DNA from: Verrucomicrobiales bacterium
GTDB lineage: Bacteria; Verrucomicrobiota; Verrucomicrobiia; Limisphaerales; UBA9464
DNA length: 64,000 nucleotides
Assembly (NCBI GenBank): GCA_027489875.1
Contig: JAIXZE010000077.1
Location: forward strand, 1-64,000
Direction of reading: 5' to 3'
This document shows, piece after piece, positions 56,626-64,000 of the stretch; the stretch's first letter is position 1; each line of letters starts with the position of its first letter. The translations under genes were made by a program, and so were the position numbers. The notes beneath the pieces were generated by a model. It did not search any database, was not told the origin of the DNA, and worked only from the letters and a program-made list of their open reading frames with translations.

Positions 56626-57473
56626 GCACGGAAGTTCAGGGCGGCTATCGGGGTAGGATTGCGCCATCGCCCACGGGATACCTGCACCTTGGGCACGGGC
56701 GGACCTTCTGGATCGCGTGGGAGAGGGCGCGGAAGGCCGGGGGTACGGTGGTTCTGCGGAACGACGATCTGGATCGGGATCGCGTGAGAACCGAGTTCAT
56801 CACGGGATTCATCGAGGACCTGAAGTGGTTGGGTGTGGAATGGGACGAAGGCCCGGACCGCGGGGGGCCGCATCGGCCGTATAGCCAATCCGAGCGGATG
56901 TCCCACTACGCGGCGGCTTTGTCCCGCTTGCGGGATCTGGGGTGGGTTTATCCATGCACCTGTTCGCGGCGGGAGATCCTCGCGTCGCTTTCGGCGCCTC
57001 ACGCGGGTGACGAGGAGCCCGTTTACGCCGGGCACTGTCGGGGTCGGCGAATGGAGGACCTGAAGTGGGGCACGCGGTTCAGTTGGAGGTTTCGCGTTCC
57101 CGATGGAGAGGCCATCGAGTTTGAGGACGGGTTCGCCGGCAGGGTGCGGTACGAAGCCGGGCGGGATTTTGGCGACTTCGTGGTGTGGCGGCACGATGGA
57201 GTTCCGGCGTACCAATTGGCGTGCGTGGTCGACGATGCGCTGATGCGGATCACCGAAGTGGTGCGTGGGGAGGACCTGCTATTGAGCACGGCGCGCCAGA
57301 TCCTCCTGTACCGGGCGCTCGGTTGGTCAGTACCGCGGTTCTGTCACTGTCCTTTGGTTCGAGACGCTCAGGGGCAACGATTGGCGAAGCGGCACGCCTC
57401 GCTGAGCCTGCGAGAGTTGCGGGCGGCGGGCAAACAGCCGGAAGAGGTCAGGGCCCTCTGGGGCGCATCTTGA
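56622..57473 (+). CDS. gluQ: Glutamyl-Q tRNA(Asp) synthetase, 3' end rewritten by a MITE-like element
   Basis: GluQ-RS is a shortened glutamyl-tRNA synthetase that attaches glutamate to queuosine in tRNA(Asp). ATG 56622, with GGAGGG just upstream, gives 283 residues. HIGH-type motif: PSPTGYLHLGHGRTFW; zinc-binding-type cysteines in PCTCSRRE; LVRDAQGQRLAKRH stands for KMSKS. The anticodon-binding domain is absent, as expected. The last three codons (GAS) and the stop lie inside the element that begins at 57461. Joining the sequences on either side at the 9-bp duplication would give ALWVQAH and a stop, so the insertion changed only the last few residues. The enzyme is probably still active. Confidence 0.92.
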   Translation: MSTEVQGGYRGRIAPSPTGYLHLGHGRTFWIAWERARKAGGTVVLRNDDLDRDRVRTEFITGFIEDLKWLGVEWDEGPDRGGPHRPYSQSERMSHYAAALSRLRDLGWVYPCTCSRREILASLSAPHAGDEEPVYAGHCRGRRMEDLKWGTRFSWRFRVPDGEAIEFEDGFAGRVRYEAGRDFGDFVVWRHDGVPAYQLACVVDDALMRITEVVRGEDLLLSTARQILLYRALGWSVPRFCHCPLVRDAQGQRLAKRHASLSLRELRAAGKQPEEVRALWGAS

Positions 57474-57595
57474 CACTGCCCCCGCATGCGCCGGGGAGCG
57501 ACGTCCTCGTCGTCGTTCCGAAGCCATTCCCAATGGCGATGAGGACATCGCCGCCCCGAATCCTTTCCAAAAGGGCGCAGTGGCAAGATGCGCCC
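57461..57595. mobile_element. MITE-like palindromic element, copy 4 of 5, at the 3' end of gluQ
   Basis: This 135 bp copy has left end GGGCGCATCTTGACACTGCC; the right end has two changes (GCGCAGTGGCAAGATGCGCCC). The internal hairpin GGCGATG-AGGA-CATCGCC is intact, while the other is slightly decayed (AGCGACG-TCCT-CGTCGTC). Flanking repeats GGCCCTCTG (57452-57460) and GACCCTCTG (57596-57604) agree at 8 of 9 bases. The left end overlaps the gluQ frame and provides its TGA. Confidence 0.85.
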
Positions 57596-57640
57596 GACCC
57601 TCTGGGTGCAAGCACACTGAGCAACTCCGTGGCGATGGAA

Positions 57641-58768
57641 TCAGCGTCGGACGAACGGGCTGGCGAGAACCGTTTCTGTCGAGGTCGGAATGAATCCGAG
57701 ACGCAAGGGTTGGTTGGGGAGCGGGAGCGGGATTGGGGAACCCTGATTGACCCTGAGGGCCCATCCGTTCTGGGCGCGTTCGAGGGTCAGTCGGTTCCAG
57801 CCTTCCTTCACGCCTGTGGCGATGGAGGGGAGGGGATGGATCGTGGAGTCCGGGGTCTGGAAGAGGATCGGCGGGCGGTTATCGGTGGGCTTTCCCGAGG
57901 GTCTCCAGTCGACAAAGAGTTCGGTCGTGGCGGCCGGTGCCGTGGACCAGAGGATGGCGTTGGTCGGTGCGCTGGCGCTGCATCGGAGGTTCCAGTCGGA
58001 AGGTTTCCAGACCTCCATCGCGGCCGGTGAACCCGTCCAGCCACGGAGGCTGCGTCCGTCGTAAAGACTTTCCCAGGGAACGGCGGCTGGGGCTGACATT
58101 TCAGCGGCGGGATTGCTGGAGGGGAGTTCCTGGATCCGGAGGTTCCGCCAATCGACGATGCCGCCTTCGGATTCGAGGGCGATGTAGCCCTTGCGCCAGG
58201 AGCAGTCCGTGCCGCCGGAGACTTCAGCACCATTCACGGAAAGGCGGATGACGCCGTTGGTCGCCACGATGCGGTAGTGATTCCATTCGTTGGTGCCCTT
58301 GCTGCGGAACTCCTTTGGAAAGGAGCGGTCGCCCTTGCTCGGGCTGAAGGGTTTCATCGTCGAGCCGTGGATCGGGAAGATGTCTCCGTGCGTGGTGAAC
58401 CAGTCGGATTTCCCGTAGCCGTGGTCGAGGACCTGGACCTCGATGGCACGCAGGAAGGGTTGACCGGGAGCCGGGAGCGATCCTGACCAGATGAAGACCC
58501 CGGCGTTGCCGCCTGACTTCATGTGTCGCCACTCCAGTTCGAGGATGAAGTTTTCGAACTGGCGTTCGGTGCGGAGTGCGCCGGTCGGGATGCCATCGCA
58601 ATGGATCATCCCATCGCGCACCGTGAACGTTTCGGGTGCGCAGTTCACGTTGACCCAGCCCGAGAGGTCACGCCCGTTGAAGAGGGGGGTGAAGGTGTTC
58701 GAAGGTTCTGCTGCGATTGAAGTCGCGGTGGTGAGGCAAAGGGTCAGCAGGAGGAGTGGGGGATTCAT
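57641..58768 (-). CDS. Secreted DUF1080 (3-keto-disaccharide hydrolase-like) protein with two domains
   Basis: The protein has 375 residues and a signal peptide (MNPPLLLLTLCLTTATSIAA). Residues about 26-215 form one DUF1080 jelly-roll: FTPLFNGRDLSGWVNVN, FILELEWRHMKSGGNAGVFI, AIEVQVLDHGYG and GYIALESEGGIVDWRNLRI. A second, less complete copy follows at about 230-375 (ESLYDGRSLRGWTGSPA). DUF1080 domains relate to concanavalin-like folds, and some hydrolyse 3-keto-glycosides; most are uncharacterised. It is the last gene of a minus-strand group with yggS and the SGNH-DUF1080 gene. Confidence 0.88.
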   Translation of the reverse strand: MNPPLLLLTLCLTTATSIAAEPSNTFTPLFNGRDLSGWVNVNCAPETFTVRDGMIHCDGIPTGALRTERQFENFILELEWRHMKSGGNAGVFIWSGSLPAPGQPFLRAIEVQVLDHGYGKSDWFTTHGDIFPIHGSTMKPFSPSKGDRSFPKEFRSKGTNEWNHYRIVATNGVIRLSVNGAEVSGGTDCSWRKGYIALESEGGIVDWRNLRIQELPSSNPAAEMSAPAAVPWESLYDGRSLRGWTGSPAAMEVWKPSDWNLRCSASAPTNAILWSTAPAATTELFVDWRPSGKPTDNRPPILFQTPDSTIHPLPSIATGVKEGWNRLTLERAQNGWALRVNQGSPIPLPLPNQPLRLGFIPTSTETVLASPFVRR

Positions 58769-58786
58769 GGCGGGCGGGTTCTGGAG

Positions 58787-59506
58787 TCAGGGCTGGGAAG
58801 GAGTGGGTTCCGGCCGAATGGGACGCGGCCGATCGCCAAAGAGGGCAGTGCCGACCCGGACAAGGGTGGCCCCCTCCTCGATGGCGACTTCGAGGTCACC
58901 GCTCATTCCCATGCTGAGGATGGGCAGCGGGTGTTGGAGGCGTTGTTCGCATTGATCCCGGAGTTCGCGCAGTCGACGGAAGATAGGCCGGGCTGTCTCA
59001 GGATCGGGGGCGTAGGGAGCAATGGTCATGAGACCCTTCAGGGGGAGCCGATCCAGCGCTGACAGGGCTGGGAGGGCGCCGAGAAGCGCGTCCGGGGTCC
59101 AGCCGAACTTGCTGGATTCACCGGCGACGTTGACCTCGGCAAGGATCGCGGGTTGGCGGGACTGCTTCTGAGCCTGCTTCTGGAGTTCGCGGGCGAGCTC
59201 GAGCGAGTCGACGCCCTGAACCGTCTCAAAGAGTGCGACGGCATCGCGTGCCTTGTTGGATTGCAGGTGTCCGATGAAATGCCATCGGGCTGTGGGCGGG
59301 CTCAAAGGGATCTTGGCCCGGGCCTCCTGGATGCGGTTCTCCCCGAAGAGGGTCAGCCCGAGTTGGACGGCTTCGGAGACGGCCTCCGGGGGGTGATTCT
59401 TGGAGACGCCCATCAGTTCCACACTGGCGACGGATCGGCCCGAACGATCGCAGGCGGAGGCGATCCGCTGGCGGATGGAAATCAGGCGTTCTGCGAGGGC
59501 TGACAT
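58787..59506 (-). CDS. YggS/PLPBP family pyridoxal 5'-phosphate homeostasis protein
   Basis: ATG 59506 gives 239 residues, the usual size. The alanine-racemase-like barrel binds PLP at Lys36 in LMGVSKNHPPEAV. Other markers are FGENRIQEARAKI, WHFIGHLQSNKARDAV, LAEVNVAGESSKFGW, GLMTIAP and ILSMGMSGDLEVAIEEGATL with VRVGTALFG. These proteins have no known enzyme activity but keep free PLP and amino acid pools in balance. The gene lies 7 bp after the SGNH-DUF1080 gene and 18 bp before the DUF1080 gene. Confidence 0.95.
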   Translation of the reverse strand: MSALAERLISIRQRIASACDRSGRSVASVELMGVSKNHPPEAVSEAVQLGLTLFGENRIQEARAKIPLSPPTARWHFIGHLQSNKARDAVALFETVQGVDSLELARELQKQAQKQSRQPAILAEVNVAGESSKFGWTPDALLGALPALSALDRLPLKGLMTIAPYAPDPETARPIFRRLRELRDQCEQRLQHPLPILSMGMSGDLEVAIEEGATLVRVGTALFGDRPRPIRPEPTPSQP

Positions 59507-59513
59507 GATGGGC

Positions 59514-60797
59514 TCAGGGCTCCTCGCGGAGTCGGATGCGGCGGTACTCCATCTGCCCGGAATCGCCTTCCAGGCCGATGGGGCCGGTCGGGGGCACGGG
59601 AAGGGCGGCTTCGAGAACTTCTCCGTTGCACGTGCAGTGGGCGGTCCCATTGCGGACGACGACGACGACCTCGTTCCAATCCTGAGGCTTGTAGTTCTTG
59701 AGCGTCTTGTAGGGCCCGGCGAGGGGGTAATCCCGGCACTGCAACTGCGGTTGCCGGATGAAGATGCCGCTGTCGGCGTTGGGGGTGGCGCGGAACTCCA
59801 GCTTGAGGGTGAAGTTCTTGGGGAATTCCCGGGTCGTCCAGATCTGCTGGACGCGGCGGCCTTCGGTAGGGGTGGTCACGATCAGGCGCCCATGTTTGGC
59901 GTGATAACGGCCGTCCGTGCTCTGGGTGAGACCGTCGAAGCGGTTGGTCTTGAATCCCCATCCGGTCAGGTCGCGCCCATTGAACAGGCTCGTGAAGCCG
60001 GGTTCCGGGGTGAAGGCATCGTTCGTCAACTCCGTGAATCCGAGCGTGGCGAGCAGGGGGCGCAACGCTGCCGCCCACTTCGAGTATCCGATGGCGTTCG
60101 GGTGGAGGAGGTCCGGGAACTCGGCAGCCTTGGCGTCGCCATTGGCATCTGCGAACAGAGGCCAGGTTTCGGCGCGGGTGACCTGGGAGCGTCCCTTGGC
60201 GATTCCGGCGTAGAGTTGGTTGAGCTTCCGGATCTTGTCGGCGGGACGCCGCATGGAAGCGGAGCTCGGGAACACCTCGCAAAGGATGACGGGAAGGTGG
60301 GGGTCGTGTTGGCGAAGCAGGTTGAGGATCTGTTCGACATTCGAGGCGATGGTTTCCGGGGACGCGTTCTCCTCGAGGTCATTGGTGCCGATGAGCAGCA
60401 CCACCCCGGTGGGCTTGAGGGCGAGGACATCCTCCGCGAGACGGATCAGGACGCCGCGGGAGGTGTCCCCCGAGATCCCACGATTGGATACCTTGATGCC
60501 GGGAAACGCATCACTCATCCGATCGCCCCAGCCCTGGGTGATGGAGTCGCCCAGGAACACCACGGAGTGGCGGTCCCGGTCGGCATTTGCGGCCCAGTCG
60601 GTGCGGCGCTGGAGCCAAAGTTTCTGGAACCAATCCTGCCGTCGGATGGGCCCGGCCCCGGGAAGGCCGTCATCCGAAGCGGGGATAGCGAGCCTGGGAG
60701 TGTTCTGCGCCATGACGACGGGCGGCGTGAGCGTGGCGGCGAGCATCAGGCTGGCGACGATTCCAGCGCGGACTATGGACGAGAGTTCTCTCCTCAT
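59514..60797 (-). CDS. SGNH/GDSL hydrolase fused to a DUF1080 domain, exported
   Basis: ATG 60797 gives 427 residues with a signal peptide (IVRAGIVASLMLAATLTPPVVMAQ). Residues about 40-230 are an SGNH esterase: block I VVFLGDSITQGW (Ser), block II NRGISGDTSRG (Gly), block III LLIGTNDLEE (Asn) and block V FPDLLHPNAIGYSKW (Asp and His). Residues about 240-427 are a DUF1080 jelly-roll (FTSLFNGRDLTGWGFKT, FTLKLEFRATPNADSGIFI, EYRRIRLREEP). The pairing suggests de-esterification of a polysaccharide with carbohydrate recognition or cleavage by the second domain, which is inference. It is the first gene of the minus-strand group. Confidence 0.9.
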   Translation of the reverse strand: MRRELSSIVRAGIVASLMLAATLTPPVVMAQNTPRLAIPASDDGLPGAGPIRRQDWFQKLWLQRRTDWAANADRDRHSVVFLGDSITQGWGDRMSDAFPGIKVSNRGISGDTSRGVLIRLAEDVLALKPTGVVLLIGTNDLEENASPETIASNVEQILNLLRQHDPHLPVILCEVFPSSASMRRPADKIRKLNQLYAGIAKGRSQVTRAETWPLFADANGDAKAAEFPDLLHPNAIGYSKWAAALRPLLATLGFTELTNDAFTPEPGFTSLFNGRDLTGWGFKTNRFDGLTQSTDGRYHAKHGRLIVTTPTEGRRVQQIWTTREFPKNFTLKLEFRATPNADSGIFIRQPQLQCRDYPLAGPYKTLKNYKPQDWNEVVVVVRNGTAHCTCNGEVLEAALPVPPTGPIGLEGDSGQMEYRRIRLREEP

Positions 60798-60866
60798 GGG
60801 TGGGGGCTCAGGATGGGCGCACGGGCGTGGTGCTTCCAAGGTTCAAGTGGGTGAATGTGGGGCTGG

Positions 60867-60995
60867 GGGCGCATCGTGGCACTGCCCCCTTTTGGAAAGG
60901 ATTCGGGGTGGCGATGTCCTCATCGCCTTGGGAAGGGCTTTGGAACGGCGACGAGGACGACGCCACCCTTGCGGGGGCAGTTTCAAGATGCGCCC
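60867..60995. mobile_element. MITE-like palindromic element, copy 5 of 5 (most diverged)
   Basis: This 129 bp copy has the same orientation as copy 1. The left end GGGCGCATCGTGGCACTGCC and right-end complement GGGCGCATCTTGAAACTGCC differ from the consensus by two or three bases. One internal hairpin is intact (GGCGATG-TCCT-CATCGCC); the other is damaged. The flanks TGGGGCTGG (60858-60866) and TGTGGCTGG (60996-61004) match at 8 of 9 bases. It lies in the 290 bp gap between the SGNH gene and the large partial gene, upstream of the terminator of the latter on the other strand. Confidence 0.82.
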
Positions 60996-61027
60996 TGTGG
61001 CTGGGGGAATGGGTCTGGCAGGGTACG

Positions 61028-61058
61028 AAAAAGGGGCGGCCGGTAATCCGGCCGCCCC
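61028..61058 (-). terminator. Intrinsic terminator of the large secreted-protein gene (minus strand)
   Basis: On the minus strand a perfect 11-bp stem GGGGCGGCCGG / CCGGCCGCCCC (61033-61043 and 61048-61058) with a four-base loop is followed by a run of T residues (AAAAA at 61028-61032 on the plus strand), 30 bp after the stop of the gene ending at 61088. Confidence 0.88.
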
Positions 61059-61087
61059 GTGCGATGGAAGGTTCAGACTGAGTGCGC

Positions 61088-64000
61088 TCAGTTGTAACGG
61101 ACCACCAATTTGTCGCCGGCAGCCTGGACGCTCAGGATGGTGTGGCGGGGCGAGATGGTGATATATCCCTGCTCGCCGCTGGTGGGCATATCGACCGTGA
61201 TCGTCTTGTTGGCGTGATCAATCACGATATTGGTCATGGTGGCTCCGGTCATGCCTGCCGGAGGCACGCCGCTGACGGTAATGGGCGGCGGGGTGACAGC
61301 CCGGTAGGTCTTGAGCGCGGCCACATCATGGGCGCTGTTGAGGAGCACTTCGGAGCCGTCAGGCTTCACAACCGTCCACTCCATGGAGTAGTCGCCGCCG
61401 CCATTGCCGCTGACGAAGCGGAACGGGTAGATGGCGGGCTTGTCGACGAACACGGAGTAGGTCCAGCCGCCCGTCCAACCATCGTTGGGGATGAGGGCCT
61501 GTTGCTCCGGGTTGTCCTGGAGGCTGACGGTGATCGGGCCCTTGGCGAGTTCGGCGACAAGGTTCGTGCCATCACGGTAGTTGATGAACAAGCAGGGGAT
61601 GTCCACGCCCTCGGCGGTGCCACCCATGAAGATGGGCGGACGATCCGCGCGATCACCACTGGCATCATTGAAGATGATGACTGCCTTGGCACCGGCGGCC
61701 TTGGCTTGAACCGCCTTCAGGCCGAAGGCGACGCCACCGCGTTGGATAAGGACGGCGGCATCCTTGGCCTGGGCGGCGTTTGTGAGTGCGGTGTTGGCAA
61801 GGATGGGGCTGGCAGCCACCAGGTTCAAAACCAGCGGTTCAGCGGTGGGCAGGTCAACGCCGAATCCGGAACCGATGGACGTACGGGTGGCCGACATGCC
61901 GATGCGCTTGCCGGCCAGCGAAGGCGGCGAGGTGATGACGACGCAGCCGAATTGGAACGACTGCTCCTCCTGCTGCATGATGCGCGGAGAGTCGTCGGAG
62001 TGGACCGAGAGTTGGTACAGACCCGCCGTCGGCATCTCGATGTAAGTGATGGCTTCGGCCGCGTAGTGGTCCATGCGGCCAGACTTGCCGGGGAGACCGG
62101 GGAGCTTGATGTCGTCCCGGATCGAACCCAGGGTCCCGGGTCCGAAGTTGATGGTATCCACCTGCCACCATTCGCCGTCGCGCGGGTAGGTGGTGTCCGT
62201 GAAGTCGACGTCATTGGCACCGGGCAGGATGCCGGCGAGCATGGCTTCGGACTTGGTCACGGAACCGTTTTCGCCCGAGACGAATCCGATCGGGAGCTGC
62301 CACGTGCGGACCTTGAAGCCGCGGGTGTTGGCGACCTGGGAACCGAGAGGATAGGACCGGGCAACGTCCGGGATGAAGGCTTCGACGATCTCGAAATCCC
62401 ATTCGTTGGTGACGGTTGTTCCGGCGCTGTCGGTGTACACCAAGGTCGCTGTATGGGAAGTGGCAGGCAGGAAGTCCGCCGTGCGGGTGAAGGTGACGGT
62501 GGTGACCTTGCCGTTCTTGACCGCAGTGGAAGTGCCAGCACCGTCCACCTTCAGGCTGACGTTGCTCGGAGAAACCGTGGTGCCGTCATCGACGATGTTG
62601 GCGGTCACGTTCGCGTTGGGGAGGACTTCCGTGATGGTGAACTCCTGCATGCCGGCGATGTTCACGCCGGGCGTGACGTTGCGGACATAGGCCGGGAACG
62701 AGGCCGGGGGTTGGTAGGCCTGGATGCCACCCGGGGTATTGATCAGCTTGAGGTTGGATCCATCGGGATCGGCCGAGAAGAACTCGAGGTCGCCCTGGCG
62801 GATGCCGATATTGTGGATCAGGCGGACGGGGTAATAGCCGGGGGTCGGGACGAAGAACGAGAACAGGTAGTTCTCGGTGATGTTGCCGTCGAAGTCGCCG
62901 AGCACGGTGGCGAACAGATCCTTCGGTCCGCGTTTGCCATCACCGATGGCGACGGAGAAGGAGTCGATGCCGAAGATGCCGAGGGTATAGCTGCCGGCAG
63001 TGGGGAAGTGCAGGACGGTCATCACCTCGGTGGCGAGATTGTCCGCGGTCCAGTCCAGGCCGCCGTTGCCGGGAGTGCCCGGGAAGGGAAGGTCGGCAAA
63101 TCCGTTGGTTGTGGTGAAATTGCCCTTCTCGACGACCTCGTAGAAGTTGTTGAGGTTGATGACGCTGTTCGCGGGTGTGTTGAACAGGAAGTAGCCGTTG
63201 GCATCGGCGTTTGAGAGATCTGCGAGGTTGTTGCCTTCGAGGCCTTCCAATTGATTGCGGATGTTGTCCAGCGACGCGGCGTTGTCGAAGTCGGCGCCGT
63301 CGGCTTGGTGGACGAACAGTCGGAAGCCCTTCTTGGTCTTGTCGACCTGGGACTCAGGGATGGCCGCGGCGGCCTCGATGGCGGCTGTGCTGACCCTGAA
63401 GGACCACGTGTTGGTTCGCGGCAAGGGCGGCGTGCCGGCGTCGGTGAACTTCAGCGTGACATTGTACAGTGCGCCGACTTCCAGGGCCGCGGACGGTGTG
63501 AATGTTGCCGTTGTCTGCGTGCCAACCTTGTTGAGGGTGAGGGCTCCGGCAACAGCCGCGCCGCCTTCATTGGCAGCCACAGTGAGCGACACGGACGAAC
63601 CGTTGAGTGCGATTGAATCGTCCCTGAGATTGGCCACGATGGCGGCCGTCGGAGAGACACCGACGGCTCCGGATTCAGGAAAGATGTTGGCCACGTATGG
63701 GCGGAGAGGCCCGGAGTAGTACGACTTGACGGTGTTGGTCGGATTTCCGACGGCAATGCGATTGCCTGCGCCGTCGAAGAGGAACCATTCCCAGCCGCTG
63801 GCGCCGAGGCGATTGGCCCAGAGGCAGCGGAACGGGTAGATGCCGGGTTGGGTGACATTGACCAGGATGACGCGTGTCTCGGTCATCGCGCGTTCTCCGG
63901 AAAACTGGCGGAGCACGGTGGCGAAACGGTCTCGCGGGTTGACACCGAAGGTCAGCTTGAAGGCGTCATCGGAGGAGACGCCGAACTCGTAGGTTCCTGC
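61088..64000 (-). CDS. Large secreted multidomain protein with Ig-like and PA domains, N-terminus outside window
   Basis: The frame is open from the right edge of the window to a stop at 61088-61090, giving at least 970 residues of C-terminal sequence. The GTG at 63916 is internal, since coding similarity continues upstream (AGTYEFGVSSDDAFKLTFG). Segments of the type AGLYQLSVHSDDSPRI, AGSYTLGIFGIDSFSVAIGD and PGYYPVRLIHNIG recur, resembling PA14-like sugar-binding sandwiches, alternating with cadherin/Big-type Ig strands (VSPTAAIVANLRDD, NVTANIVDDGTTVSPSNVSL). About 670-770 residues in, AAVLIQRGGVAFGLKAVQA and AKAVIIFNDA mark a protease-associated (PA) domain. No catalytic site is visible in this part. 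It is probably a surface or exported carbohydrate-interacting protein. Confidence 0.82.
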   Translation of the reverse strand, partial: AGTYEFGVSSDDAFKLTFGVNPRDRFATVLRQFSGERAMTETRVILVNVTQPGIYPFRCLWANRLGASGWEWFLFDGAGNRIAVGNPTNTVKSYYSGPLRPYVANIFPESGAVGVSPTAAIVANLRDDSIALNGSSVSLTVAANEGGAAVAGALTLNKVGTQTTATFTPSAALEVGALYNVTLKFTDAGTPPLPRTNTWSFRVSTAAIEAAAAIPESQVDKTKKGFRLFVHQADGADFDNAASLDNIRNQLEGLEGNNLADLSNADANGYFLFNTPANSVINLNNFYEVVEKGNFTTTNGFADLPFPGTPGNGGLDWTADNLATEVMTVLHFPTAGSYTLGIFGIDSFSVAIGDGKRGPKDLFATVLGDFDGNITENYLFSFFVPTPGYYPVRLIHNIGIRQGDLEFFSADPDGSNLKLINTPGGIQAYQPPASFPAYVRNVTPGVNIAGMQEFTITEVLPNANVTANIVDDGTTVSPSNVSLKVDGAGTSTAVKNGKVTTVTFTRTADFLPATSHTATLVYTDSAGTTVTNEWDFEIVEAFIPDVARSYPLGSQVANTRGFKVRTWQLPIGFVSGENGSVTKSEAMLAGILPGANDVDFTDTTYPRDGEWWQVDTINFGPGTLGSIRDDIKLPGLPGKSGRMDHYAAEAITYIEMPTAGLYQLSVHSDDSPRIMQQEEQSFQFGCVVITSPPSLAGKRIGMSATRTSIGSGFGVDLPTAEPLVLNLVAASPILANTALTNAAQAKDAAVLIQRGGVAFGLKAVQAKAAGAKAVIIFNDASGDRADRPPIFMGGTAEGVDIPCLFINYRDGTNLVAELAKGPITVSLQDNPEQQALIPNDGWTGGWTYSVFVDKPAIYPFRFVSGNGGGDYSMEWTVVKPDGSEVLLNSAHDVAALKTYRAVTPPPITVSGVPPAGMTGATMTNIVIDHANKTITVDMPTSGEQGYITISPRHTILSVQAAGDKLVVRYN

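Overview
The window is a G+C-rich bacterial chromosome segment that most resembles Verrucomicrobiota, probably the Pedosphaera/Limisphaera-like lineage. The evidence is the mix of families: a LpxC-FabZ fusion, a PVC-type haem-binding dehydrogenase with a CAPCH site, a pseudopilin with an H-X9-DG tail, lamin-tail-domain and DUF1080 secreted proteins, a CotH-like protein and a succinate dehydrogenase of the b558 type. LpxA and LpxC imply a lipid-A-containing, Gram-negative envelope. No rRNA, tRNA, CRISPR array, phage or complete insertion sequence is visible.

Layout. 0-8 kb: end of a thioredoxin-like protein, a hairpin-rich intergenic stretch, lpxA and lpxC/fabZ (minus), a sugar isomerase-like TIM barrel (minus) and full-length gcvP (plus). 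8-14 kb: one gene for a giant secreted protein with 15 SdrD-B repeats. 14-25 kb: purE, then three exported peptidases of families S1C, S8 and S9, a YbgC thioesterase, a cation/proton antiporter and a CAP-domain protein. 25-35 kb: sdhCAB, purN, a lamin-tail/Ig protein coupled to a pseudopilin, a CotH-like protein, leuD and rpsO. 35-39 kb: pnp, with a duplicated S1 domain separated by a long arginine/acid-rich linker. 39-47 kb: a molybdopterin oxidoreductase overlapping comB, a Nudix hydrolase, a membrane zinc peptidase overlapping an ABC binding protein and ATPase, and the haem dehydrogenase. 47-56 kb: a small lipoprotein, the hopanoid genes hpnH and hpnJ, a membrane glycosyltransferase-like protein, an EF-hand protein and rseP. 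56-64 kb: an epimerase, gluQ, two DUF1080 proteins (one fused to an SGNH hydrolase), a YggS homologue and a large secreted protein that runs off the right edge.

Most striking signal. Five copies of one 129-136 bp palindromic element lie in gene-free gaps or at a gene end (3415, 18813, 23190, 57461, 60867). Each has about 21-23 bp terminal inverted repeats beginning GGGCGCATCTTGACACTGCC, two internal hairpins and a 9-bp flanking direct repeat (perfect in three copies, 8 of 9 in two). This is the signature of a non-autonomous transposable element (MITE). One copy sits on the 3' end of gluQ and supplies its stop codon.

How the genes fit together. Housekeeping genes (lipid A, glycine cleavage, purine, succinate dehydrogenase, S15/PNPase, RseP) alternate with secreted or surface proteins. 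That suits a free-living heterotroph with heavy extracellular polymer processing. The second signal worth following is PNPase: two nearly identical S1 domains joined by about 340 residues of ERPVRDDR-like repeats, with strong hairpins in the rpsO-pnp spacer that could serve autoregulation.
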